A DNA stretch of 64,000 nt from Sanghuangporus weigelae (taxonomy: Eukaryota; Basidiomycota; Agaricomycetes; Hymenochaetales; Hymenochaetaceae), in assembly GCA_033182465.1 (NCBI GenBank), contig CP137319.1, positions 2,418,001-2,482,000 on the forward strand, given 5' to 3'. Shown piece by piece: positions 24,552-35,600 of this stretch. The stretch's first letter is position 1, and every line of letters starts with the position of its first letter. The notes under the pieces were generated by a model, which was not told the origin of the DNA, ran no database searches, and was given only the letters and a program-made list of their open reading frames with translations. Both the position numbers and the translations under genes were made by a program.

Positions 24552-25750
24552 AGTCTGGGTTCTTCGCGTGGTATTTTCGACTCCAGGATGAAGTTCTCTT
24601 CCCTCTGTACCTTAGTACTACTGGCGTACCCGCGACTTTCTTCCGAGAAGAATATGTATGAAGGGCTTCATAAGCCAAATACGAATTGCATTCTATTTTT
24701 TGGGATACGTCCGAGGTCGAAAGAAAAAGTACCGATTTTCGAATCGAGTTTAGCGAGATCTTATCTAGATCTCGGACTGTTCAGACCCCGCTAGAGGGAA
24801 ACAAAGAAAACAACGAAAGTGGGTCCATTGATGTTCGATTCTCTCACGAAAAGTTCGACGACTCTCGCGGTAATGACGGAAGATTAAGTTGAACCGATTT
24901 TAGGCGAGAAATCTTTTTTCTAACTGGTTGAGTTCATGCGGTTCCTTATAGAGCCATCCGACAGAGTTGGAATATGAAGCTCCAGTGCTGTTGTCGCTAT
25001 GGAGTCGACACACATCCTGTCGTCGTGGGCGACATCTGTCCGGCGCTAATAGCGTCCACAAAGGGGCTCGGCTGTCCGCTGGGCCAGAAGCTCTGTTCGC
25101 ACATCTGACATGGAAAAAAATTGCCTGAAGGTGGTGTATTTTTGTGTCGACCGAGGTGATCGAACGATGAGCGAGAGTGAAGTGCTTCGACGTCGTGGGA
25201 GTAATGATTGGGTTGGAAAGGACTTCCCGCAGCGCAGCCAATAGAGGCAGTGGTTGTCAGGGCACCTTCAAGAGGACAGGACACCAGCCACCCCGTGTAG
25301 CTTTGAATTGGCATAGCCTTTACATGACATGACATAAGTAACCTCAAGAACCTTGTGCGGTGCCTATCTAGGCCATTTTTTATTTGATAATCAGATCATA
25401 ACCGACATCGCCGGCTGGATATGGAAAGGAGCGCCGTGGGGTCTCGACTGATGATGGACGATCACCACCAAAGTATTCATTAATTGTTGTATTATGTCCT
25501 AGCTCTTCTTCCTTTCTTTCTCTCTTCCCATTTCCATCTCACCTTCTTTCTCTCTCTTCTCCGTTCGTTCCACTCGGTAGCTTGACGCTCGCCTTGAACT
25601 CGCTGGGCTCGAGTATCCATTCGTTCTCTAGCTGGCACCTCTGCGTCGTGCTGGGCTTCTCGTCGGTCGACCCGATCTCTGTTTTTGTCTTATTCGGTTA
25701 CAATTGCTCGTCGCGATTCCTAGTGGGCTGAGAGTGTTAGATTAGGTAGA
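24552..25750. other. Intergenic region with CT-rich promoter tract
   Basis: No gene supported. A pyrimidine-rich tract at about 25497..25570 (runs of TCTTCCTTTCTTTC) precedes the membrane-protein start at 25751. Such CT stretches are common just upstream of transcription starts in basidiomycetes. Confidence 0.4.
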
Positions 25751-27940
25751 ATGGTCTCCCTAGCAAATAGAGTCTTGATATGGTTCAAATCAGCGGTGGG
25801 TGCCACTTAGTTCTCTTTCTGTGCTGTTCGCTGAAACCAGTCCTTTATCAATCCTAGTACTGCCGCATTACCCTCACGAAAACGACGCTCGCGTTCTTTC
25901 TCTTCACGTTTGCTCACTGCTTCATACAATCTCTTGTCCAATCGTTTCTCTTCCAGCTGGACTCTGATGCATGCTCTCTCTCCTCTGAGATCGTCTCAGC
26001 TGCCGAAGTTCCCAAAAATGTATTCGCGTGGCTATCGGAAAGCCATAATGACACAATGGATGCAAATAGGTATACGCTGAGGCTTTGCGATCAGATTCCA
26101 TTCGAGAAGAGTGAGGAAGAGAATCCATGTGTTGTCGTCTTCGACAGTGATGATCTTGACGCGAACGAAGTGCCAAGTGGATTCAGAAGGCGAGATGTTC
26201 GTCGCCTTCATTTTCTATCTACGAACGACGTTCTGATTTCTTCTCTTCTAGGTAACTTCATCTGATAAGAGAGATGTAGATGTATCATCTCTCAATAGAA
26301 CCTCAGAAGAGTTTCCAACAAGTCTTACCCAGGCATTCATCCAACCCGTATTTGACGAGTCTAGGAATATTTCGGCAGTCGAACTAACCATCCCGGGCAT
26401 TAATGATGGTCAGATGGTATCTTTGAATACCCAATGCACCCGAGTGGTGCTCTATGCGCATCAAGTCCTGACAAACTCGAAACGAGAGGTTTTTGCTCTT
26501 ATTGGATCCGAATTTTGGTTGCTCTCGACCTCTACTATTGCGGTTTGTTGTTCATTTCAAATAGCAGCGCTTATTCGGAACGCTGACGTTTATGTCCGTA
26601 TCTGTAGTTGATGTATGGGTCCATCGCGCACCTGTGAGCACAATTGATGCTATCTTCGACTAGAAGAATTTATGCTGATTCTTCTCACTTGATCCTAATT
26701 ATCATCAAACTCAATTCAACTCGGCTCCCTTGATAATTTAGCTATGCCGCTCTCGCATTTCGGGTATTGTCTGTCGGCTGGTCTGCGTACTCAATCTGGC
26801 GTACTCATGACATCGATCGCCGGTTCGACGTACTACTGACCAGCGGTGCATGTGGAGTTGATCTATTCCCCGGATACGTCAAGCCACGCATCGCCATTCA
26901 GGTACTTGCTTCGTTCAGTTTGATGTTTCGCATGAGATGAATGCTCATTTCGGTTACTTGCTCTTAGTCCGTGGATCTTAGCTTGAACGTGCTCGCACTT
27001 ATTCTTACGGCCTACCTATGCTCTCGGCTCGTACGGACTTATACCACTGTCATGTTCCGTTGCATTGGTCCGCCGGATCACGTCGTGAGAATTCATAGAG
27101 TGGGTTCACAGTATCTTACCCCCTGAGTAGAGAATATTAACTTGTTACTCGCAGTATGTGCTGGGCTTATTCACTTGTCTTCAAGTCTCCGTGTATCTAC
27201 TTGTCACATCTGCAGCTCTCTGGCTTGATCAATTGCACAACGGAGCAATCGCATCTATATCTTCCCACATGTCGCTGTATCTCACCATCTTCATCGTGAC
27301 GCTCGTGCTGTTGATACCGTGGATCTGGATCGGCTGGCGTTCGGTACGCTTCGAGCACCGTCGCTTATTATACGTCTTCGTCGGCCTCGGACTGCTGTTT
27401 GAGGTAGGCTGGTCAGGGATGTACGACTCGCTCGTATGGCGCTGGACGTGGATCGAGTGGCCTTTCTTTGCTTCGACAGCGGTCGCTTCGCAAGTCATCT
27501 TAATCGCAAGTGTGGTATTCGGTATCATATGCCGCCTGAATTTCGGGAAAGGATTAAAGCAGTATCTCCAGGCGGCAAGCGCTTTGGAGAAAGAAGATTT
27601 CGAGCCTGAGATTTTCGAGAGCTCCAATCGGAATTCTGCTGCGCCCAATCAGAATGACGATGATGGGTGGGCAGCAGATATCGAGAAGAGAATTATGGCC
27701 GAACGACTCTCGCAGACCCTTGATTTCGGCGCACATCAACCTGCTCCGCCTCCATCACCGCCGTCGTGGAGGATACCTGCTGCACCTCCGAAAGCTGTTG
27801 CTACTACAGTACCTCAGCCAACGTGGACCTCAGCAGAACAGGCGGCCCGACCAGCGAGCTTCACAAGCGTACTTCCGACGCTGCCGACGCTTGACAAATT
27901 CTCGCCTTGGAGTAAACCGGACGAGCATGATGAGAAATGA
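25751..27940 (+). CDS. Multi-pass membrane protein of unknown function
   Basis: Built from about seven exons; the last is 27155..27940. The N-terminus MVSLANRVLIWFKSA leads into a TM segment (TLAFFLFTFAHCFIQSLVQSF) and an ~180-residue luminal or extracellular domain (VVVFDSDDLDANE; SAVELTIPGINDGQ). Then come about six TM helices, including RLFGTLTFMSVSVVDVW, DLSLNVLALILTAYL, LYLTIFIVTLVLLIPWIWIG and VILIASVVFGIICR. The C-terminal ~110 residues are cytosolic-looking and Pro-rich. One TM, a soluble domain and then a bundle of TMs recalls GOLD-seven-TM/TMEM181-Wntless-like architecture, but I cannot assign it. One internal border (near 26640-26750, an unusually long intron of about 100 nt) does not keep phase with simple splice sites, so that part of the model is uncertain. 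Confidence 0.65.
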
Positions 27941-28984
27941 TGAGAAAGGTGGTGATCCTATGTTCCGCATCTGAGTCTTGACTTGGCGCCCATTTTTGTC
28001 GTATATTGGACTGTATTCCGTTGTAACTTCTTGGACTTGTTATTGTACTTCTGTTCCCCTTTCATCATTTTTGGTCTAGAAATACCTTCCTATCGTGTTG
28101 CTTGTACGAAATCTTCTTCTTGGTCGGACCGGTATAGATACCTGAGTTGAACTAACCCGTGAGAGGAGGAAATTGACTTAGGGGCGCGAAGATGCTTATT
28201 ACTCTTTACATATTATCTCAAAGGTCTTGCTATTGTAATAACTGATTATAATCTCTTTTGCAACCGATGACTATACTTGAAACAGAGAAGTATCCCAGCC
28301 ACGCTGCATTGTCAAATCTCATTCCTGAAGCAACTCTGAATGAAAATACAATTCTTTTTCCTACTTTTCAATAGATACTGTATTACAAAATGACTGAAAC
28401 CGAGTTTTTGCCCGCTGTGAAACGTACAAGGCGAAACCTTTGTACCTACTTAGTCTCCTGTAATTTCTTGAAAAAATCACTCTGCGCGCTCTTCATTGCC
28501 AAGAAGATTGGGTTTCAGCGTCCGATATTGTACCTACCGAGAGCCAGTTATTCAAATCATCCTCTAACCTAAAGAAACGTTCAAGCGAGGAAGTTGAAGA
28601 CGAGGTCTCCAGGGTGCTCCTTTATAGTTCGTCATGGAAATGCCAAACGTGCGGATCAATGGATCCAAGCACATTAGCCAGATGCTCTTCCGCAATTCGG
28701 AGCTAGAATAATAGTAGATGCTGTCAATAGAGTATCGTATCCGAGAAACTTGAAAGGGAGAGGATCATGATTCACGTATAGGTGTAAGGCCATTTGAATA
28801 AAGATTTTATTTGTATTTCTTTGAGAATTCTTCTATCTTCCGGAGTTGCCTCTAGGGTAGCTCTGATACTATCGAAGAATGGCGCGATTAAAGATTTTGG
28901 ATGCATGCCATTATTCCGGGCTCTAGAGAAGGCATGGCGAAGATTTTACCGAAACGACAATCCCCAGTCAAAAGCATGTCACAT
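27941..28984. other. Intergenic region without visible gene
   Basis: Spacer between a plus-strand and a minus-strand gene. No RNA gene, repeat or supported reading frame seen. Confidence 0.45.
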
Positions 28985-30116
28985 CCCAAGGAAAACTCAA
29001 CACTTACTTGAAGCAGAGCTCAATTTCTTCAATGTTGGAGTAGCGAATGAGCGCACTAGTATTTCGATGTCTGGTCCCTGGGCAGACGTGTCGCAACTCA
29101 GTGAATTGTGGAATGGCACTGAAGCAAGGATCACGGACGACGGCACCATGACCTAAACCGAGACTCTCTATAGTCGCCGTCTCGAGAATGGAGCCAATAA
29201 TATCATACACGCGCGTTGTTTCAGATTAGGAACATCGGATGAGCGAGCCTGCAAAGCTCAGACGTTTTACTGCGCTTAAACTAAAGTTGAGAGAGGCATG
29301 ATTACTGGTACTGGAACGAAGCAAGTTAGTGAAGGCAATAACTCACTCCCAAGAAGCAATCAGATCAAAGACTGTCCCGTCTTCATACTCCTGGGTGACA
29401 AACACATGGAGCCGCTTGAATGTTACTTTCTTGCTAAAGGCAAAGTTTCTGGTGCGTCCGCTAATGCCCGTGCTGGCTACTCTAGGGAGCTCGTTCGAGC
29501 ATCGAAGCCAGAGTACCTCCAGGGTTTCAAATCCGGAGAAATATAAAAGACCAATCTCTGTTGCGGCATTGATAATATAATGATCGAGATTCGTTTCGAG
29601 ACAAAGGTCAAGCTTTGTCAGTGAATGACCGAGGTATTGTGCTAGTAAGTGTATGTCGCCAGGACACGCGAGAAGAGCGAGCTCGGTTATGTGCGACGTT
29701 TTGCAAAGCGCACTCAGCACGACGTCTCGGGCCTTTCGCTCCACGTCAGTTATGACGCGTGGATCGCTATTGATGTAGATACTCCGGACCAGGACCGAGG
29801 CCGATTCATGCACTAGTTCCTTCATGAATAGCATGCCGTTGTAAAAGTCCGTGATCGCGACTTGCAAGAATTTGAAAGGCTGGACAAAGGACTGATACGT
29901 TGTGATGTCGACTAAGAAGTGAGTTCTAAAGAAAAAGCCTGTTCGTACCTTGAATGATCTCGAAACAAGCAGACAGTTTTCTTGAGCGCCGAGAATCCCG
30001 TATCGTCTATCCCGTTTGAGAACAGGTCTTCGCTCAACATCTCGGAGGAGGTGAGTGCCAGTGCGACTATTTTTTTGATAACACGGTCTGAAAGTCGGAC
30101 GGGAGTTGCAGAACAA
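28985..30116 (-). pseudogene. F-box-like LRR paralog, apparently frameshifted
   Basis: The main coding block on the minus strand (about 30116 to 29350) contains QENCLLVSRSFKVRTGFF and then Leu-rich segments (HITELALLACPGDIHLLAQY, LGHSLTKLDLCLETN, ETLEVLWLRC). An exon at about 29210..29004 (ELRHVCPGTRHRNTSALIRY) would continue it. LLVSRSFKV aligns with LLVSKLWLEV of the neighbouring F-box gene. The expected upstream F-box helix is also present (RLSDRVIKKIVALAL, about 30085..30040) but in another frame, with no good ATG or intron to join them. It therefore looks like a tandem duplicate broken by a frameshift near 30.0 kb, or a gene with an unusual 5' exon. Confidence 0.5.
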
Positions 30117-30216
30117 CTCTTGAAAGGACGTTGCTTTATTCTTTTCCCGTCATAAAGCTGGCAGAACCTTAATATTCAAGATCAATAGGCCGTCTGGATA
30201 CTCATTACGCATATGC

Positions 30217-31088
30217 TTACTGGTCATAATACGCTAGTCGATTTTCAGCGTCTGAACTTGAGAAGACAGTATCTCCTATCTTTCTTTTCACTCGTTTCGG
30301 GCAGTCAATAACACATATCCGTGCGACCTGACTTCTGCTGAGCAGCGTTGAAACGAATTCAGGCATCCCGGTGTTGCGCGAGCAAGACACAGCGACTAGG
30401 CGCAGTTTTGGCACTTGAGCCAATGCATCCGCGAAGCAGAGTGTACGCGGAAGGGAAAACATTTTCTTCCGCCACCGAACGCACCATTCAAAAACATCCT
30501 GGTGGAGTCTGGGAAGTCAGCAAGCTGGTTGCATTCAAATGCCCCGAAGTTGCTTACCAGGTGGCTTGAGCTAGTTATCATTCTACAAATTGGTTCTACA
30601 ACTGCATCTAGAGATCGGTTCCGACTGATTGTACTTCCAATATCGTAGAGTACCAGTCTAGTCGACGCGAGATACTTCAATGCGTGACAGACTTTTGGAG
30701 CATCTACGAAGCTGTACACGATAAGACTGAGAACAAGTGTTTCGACCTGCGGCATTCGTTCAGTGATCTCTCCGAGGCCAGAATAATATGCGCCTTCTTC
30801 GATGCGAATGATTTTCACGAAGATGCCGAAATTGGGATGATCAAGTAGAGTCATCTTCAGTGCATAGATTTGCGCAGCTGATCGGAGGATAACCGTGCAG
30901 TATAGCAAAGGCAGCCCGACCTCCAGCCATAACTTGGATACAAGCAGGTATTCCGAGGGCGTAGGAATATACTGATTGAATCGCGCGCGAGGATTAGTAA
31001 ACGCAGTTTCGCGGCTTCCGAGGGCTAAGTCAAGGATCAAGCGGAGTATCTTGACTGGTAGACGGGAAATAAGCGATGGGTCGTTCAT
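30217..31088 (-). CDS. F-box-like protein
   Basis: Exon 1 is 31088..30558 and exon 2 is 30498..30217, phase 0, giving about 270 residues. The N-terminal ISRLPVKILRLILDLAL resembles a divergent F-box helix, followed by SEYLLVSKLWLEVGLPLLYCTV, a common arrangement in the very large F-box families of agaricomycetes. Leu-rich segments follow (QVETLVLSLIVYSF, ALAQVPKLRLVAVSC). Expected role: substrate receptor of an SCF ubiquitin ligase binding Skp1 through the F-box. The target is unknown. An alternative donor at 30220 could extend it toward the next block, but an in-frame TAA ends it first. A decayed paralog lies directly downstream. Confidence 0.6.
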
Positions 31089-32641
31089 GATGTTTGTCGA
31101 CGGTCACCAAAATGTCGTCCTTCAATCGTTCATTGAACATTGATGGATTTGCTGTAGTAGATTGAGACGTGGCGGTAGTACAAAGTGAGAGGTTGAGAGG
31201 CCGATACTCACCTCAAATTGTTGACTTGACAATGAGCGAATCCATTACCCATGAAGGATATGGAATGCTACATTCTGCCTCTGCCTGAGGATTTGTATAT
31301 CAGAATATGAAGAGGTCGCGCAGCAGCAACTAGCCTCCCTCTGCATTCGCTGGTTGAATTTGTGGTGGCTAGCCTGACAATAACCTAAATGTAAAAGTCC
31401 GCCAAATCAAATCCGTTCAAGTTAAAAAGAAGGATCTGAGTCACCGGAATAGGCTGATATTTGCCTACGACAAAACGATCAGCCACCTCATTCACAGACA
31501 ATTGGGAGCACTGGTCACTTGCCTTTATACCACAGAATTTTCCAGATGTATACACTTGCTTCATAATTTTCATTGTGCTATAAACTTTTGATGTTGTTTC
31601 GTTCCTGTTGATTGATTGCTGGCGCTGGCAATGCCGACAACTTGCTTAAGTAAGGCAGGTTACTACTATTTCTGAAACAAGGTCACGTGCAGATCTTGTT
31701 TGTTTTGAGTTCAATTTGAAGTGAACATTCAACAAACCGATTAAGAATGACTACTGGTGTCTGTACGTATAACGAGTAATAATTTCAGTATTCGTGCTAA
31801 TGCCACCACCTCTCAGACCATGGAAGGCTAGAATAGTTCAATCTTTGACGGTGCCTTCACATTGCGGGATATGGAGTTTTGCCTGTCCTGGACGAACCAG
31901 TTACCATATACCACTGCCCCTAAGCTCGATTCCAACTTGCCGGACCCTCAGCGGTCAAAGATGCGACGGGTTTTCCAAGGGAGTCGGGCTCTCGTAAGAT
32001 GTGACTTGCCGGCTATCTCTCGAGTAGACATGGCGGTATGATTCATTTTTGCCCAGAGTCGGACCGTCACCCAGGCCCCAGACTCGAGGTCCACTTCTTT
32101 ACCCAATACATCCAGCAGAACACCCCGATGAACACCGATACCAAATATACCTCTGCATTGCATCAACGGAATCCGAGTGTAGACGGATTGGGATATTGGA
32201 TCCGATGGGCATGACAGAGGGCATCCGGACCGAGAATCCCTTCCGTATTCGTACTGAGGAGCAAGCGGGTACCCCAATTGACAACGCGGCGGTGCAGGTG
32301 TTCTGTGATATAGAACTGGGGAGCTAGACGCCGAGCATCGATTGGTCGATTATGGGCGCTTATGCTATGCGGCATCAAATCGTGCCTTCAACGAAGCAAC
32401 TCACTCCGTCTTGAATAGCTTTCATATCAGCATCAGAGGACCAATCGAGCATCTTTCTACCAAATCCAGCGACTGCATATCTAGGTTCATGTAGTGTGGA
32501 GGTTGTGCGCGACTCGTTTCTTTGAATCTTATTTAGGCGCCCGTTCATTCTGGCCAGGAATACGCTGCCCGGCTCTTACCTAGTACTTCAGTCCAACCAC
32601 CCACTCCGCACACCCAGTACTTTCTCTACACGATTCCCACC
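31089..32641. other. Intergenic region; possible small gene at ~31.8-32.3 kb
   Basis: No secure gene. Between about 31825 and 32330 a plus-strand reading frame (FDGAFTLRDMEFCLSWTNQL...) followed by a possible intron (31995..~32054) shows protein-like composition, but frame choice after the intron is unclear and no start or domain is recognised. The last 100 bp is the promoter of the helicase gene. Confidence 0.25.
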
Positions 32642-35600
32642 ATGTCTCTACCTCGCAAGAGGACCTGTCGATTTTTCAATAGACCCAGTGGATGCAGGAA
32701 TGGCAACCGCTGTCCCGACGAACATGAAAGGCATCGCCAAGGACGCAACGAAGCCTCATCGTCGTCCGTGGATCGCTCGTCTGGACAGAGGCCCCCGAGA
32801 GCTCCACGGGGGAAATGTGACTTTTACTGGTCAACCGGTACCTGCAGGAAGGCATTCGAGTGCAAATTCGAGCACGTTCTGTCTCCTACCGCCATGAGTG
32901 AGAGGGACAATAGTGCCAGAGGTGAAGTTAAGGATAGTTCTAGGAACGCTTCAATGCCTTATCTCTCGATTTCTGGACTCTCTGATTTGGCCGTATCCGG
33001 TGGAGATTCGTTTCATGATCCGTCAACCGGCTTCGATCCGCAACAGACCCAAGGCTACCTTGCGCGTTTCTTGAAGGATGGCTTCCGTTTCGTTTCAGCG
33101 GCCGAAATGTGTTCCTTCGCAAAGCTACTATCAAGTGCCTCCTCGTTGAATAAGTCTTGGGTACGTTTCGATTTGTCTTATGAAACAACCTCATCTGAAT
33201 GTCATGATGTTATATAAACATTCTCAGAGCGTAGAAGATGGCCAAGTATGTAGCACTTGATTGACACGCATTATAATTTAACAGAATTCCCTAGCTGTTC
33301 CTTGTCGCCATTGCATCGGTCAGAACGATTTCGGACTGCTTTGTGCTAGGGATGCTGATACTCCTATAGGAAAACGGACGTCTTCGTTTGTCCAGTATCC
33401 TCAGTTACGAGAACGTTTCAAGCACTTCCCACTACGATTACAAGGCCCTCTCTTTCCAGCGCGGCTACTTGCCGGTTTTCCAAGTACGTAACTCCGAGTT
33501 CATTATCTTATCCCATTAATCTTCGTCCAGTACCTGTCATCAAAGTTCGTTGTCAACAGCACGCTCGGTCATTATGTCAAGTCAGTTGCTTTAGCTACTA
33601 TCACTCGTGACCGTATTTTACAATTGCCTTCTTGTCTCTTCTAGTTCTCTATATACTGTGCTCCATCACAACATCGAACAGGTCCTGTCTCATCTGGAAA
33701 AGTGTATTGTAACATATATAGATACGCGATCGTTCAAGGAAAAACCGTCTTCTCCCGAATCATCAGGTTCTAGCATATTCGGACCCGTAGTGACCGTCTT
33801 TTACGAGTGAGTTGTGGCTCCCACATCGATGTGACACTTGACATTTATGCTTTGACGCCAGGTATCTATCGCGGTTCAAGAATGCTTTAGTGACGCATGA
33901 AGAACTTGGCACATTTGTCTTAAAGTTCGGTTCCTGGGTGGAAGACTGGGCGAATGACATCGCATCAGAAAACCCGACCTTTCAGGACACGTTGACGAGT
34001 CCAGAGCAACAGCACGCGCGTAGTTTGGTCTCTAGTCACATTCAAGGCCGTATGCAAAGGGTAGTCAGCATTATTGAGCGCGAACAAGCTGGGATAGATC
34101 GCTCGGTGGCACGTAGGACCACTCGTGATGCCGTGTCAGCCGCTCAAGTCGATGCTACGAACCTGTTGCGGACTCTTCAAACCTATTACGAAGGACCAGG
34201 AGAAGAAAGGAGAGAAGGACCACGACATGACAACGACTTTGTCGATATCGCCAGCATCAAAGTCGCCCCAACGGACGAAGAATTAATTTGCAAACTCGTC
34301 CCCTTTCTTCCCGTGAACATTCCCCATGCACCGCATCCCTTCCCCAAACAGAGTATGCAGAGACTTCTCGATATTCAGTTTCGCTTGCTTCGAGAAGAAC
34401 TCCTGTAAGCACGCTTTTGGTCTCTGCTAAGTGATTTGTTGATATCGTCAGCTGATCAGGGATTTCTTTCAAGTGCGCCCCTGCGAACTTCTGTGCAGGT
34501 TTTATTAGATGATATTCGTGCCCCGTCTTCCAGAAAGGCGCAGCTCAATGAGATCAAGAAGAAGAAAGGAGGACGTTACAATTATCAGGATCATCAAGAC
34601 TCGGTCATCTTTAATGTTTACACCGGCATAAACTTCTCAAAGATCGAGATGGATACTCGACGCGGTCTGGTGGTAGAACATTCGCTCGATGCGCCACCAG
34701 GCAGCGCTCGCTCAGATAAAGCAGGCATCAGGGCAGCATATTGGGCCAATGGAAAGCGATTGATGCAGGGTGGCTTAGTCGCTCTCTTGTGGAGGCGCGG
34801 CGATCATATCGATATGCACCTTGGCATTCTCTGCAGCTCAAGCGACAAACTTGCGGAGTTTGCTAAAACGAGCAATAACAAGCTACTCGTTCGCGTGCAA
34901 TTCTTTGATGCCATAGTCAACTTCAAGGTCTTAGAATACATCCGAAGCAAAGACAAACCGAAGGACGAGAGACTTTTGGTCGAGTCATCCGTAATGTTCG
35001 AGACCATCCGTCCTTTCCTTGAATCGCTCAAGAGAACACCCGAGACTATTCCATTTTCTAGCTATCTGCCACATCCGGAGTCTGGATCGCTCGCAGGCGT
35101 ACAGGTTCATCCACCAGCGTACTCTATGATTCCGAACTTCGAGTTCAATCTTGAATGCCTTCACCGCGGGGAAGATGAAGACGGTCTCCGCGGCCTACGA
35201 TTGTCCACTACGAATCACACTTCTATCGAGCAGACGCGTACAGTGCTCTCGGAGAGAAGTAAACTGGATCCTAGTCAAGCGGAAGCTATGGTCAGTGCGC
35301 TTACTAAGGAAGTAGCTCTCATTCAAGGGTACGGTAGTTTGCTATCTACTTATGGAACTATATAAATGATAGTAAATCTATTTCTCGTAGACCTCCGGGA
35401 ACAGGAAAGGTAGAAACACCTCTCTTCTTCTGCACCACCATCGCTAACATCAATACAATCAGACGTTTATTGGCGTTGAACTCATACGTGTCCTAATTGA
35501 AAATAACGTGGGACCCATTCTCTTGATCGCCTTTACGAACCATGCTTTAGATCACATGCTTTCTTCCGTCATTAATTCTGGAATCACTAGCAATGTGGTT

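Noticed and set aside
31747-32327. A two-exon small gene upstream of the helicase
   Set aside because: The composition is suggestive but no start, consistent frame or domain could be fixed, so it is only noted in the spacer entry.
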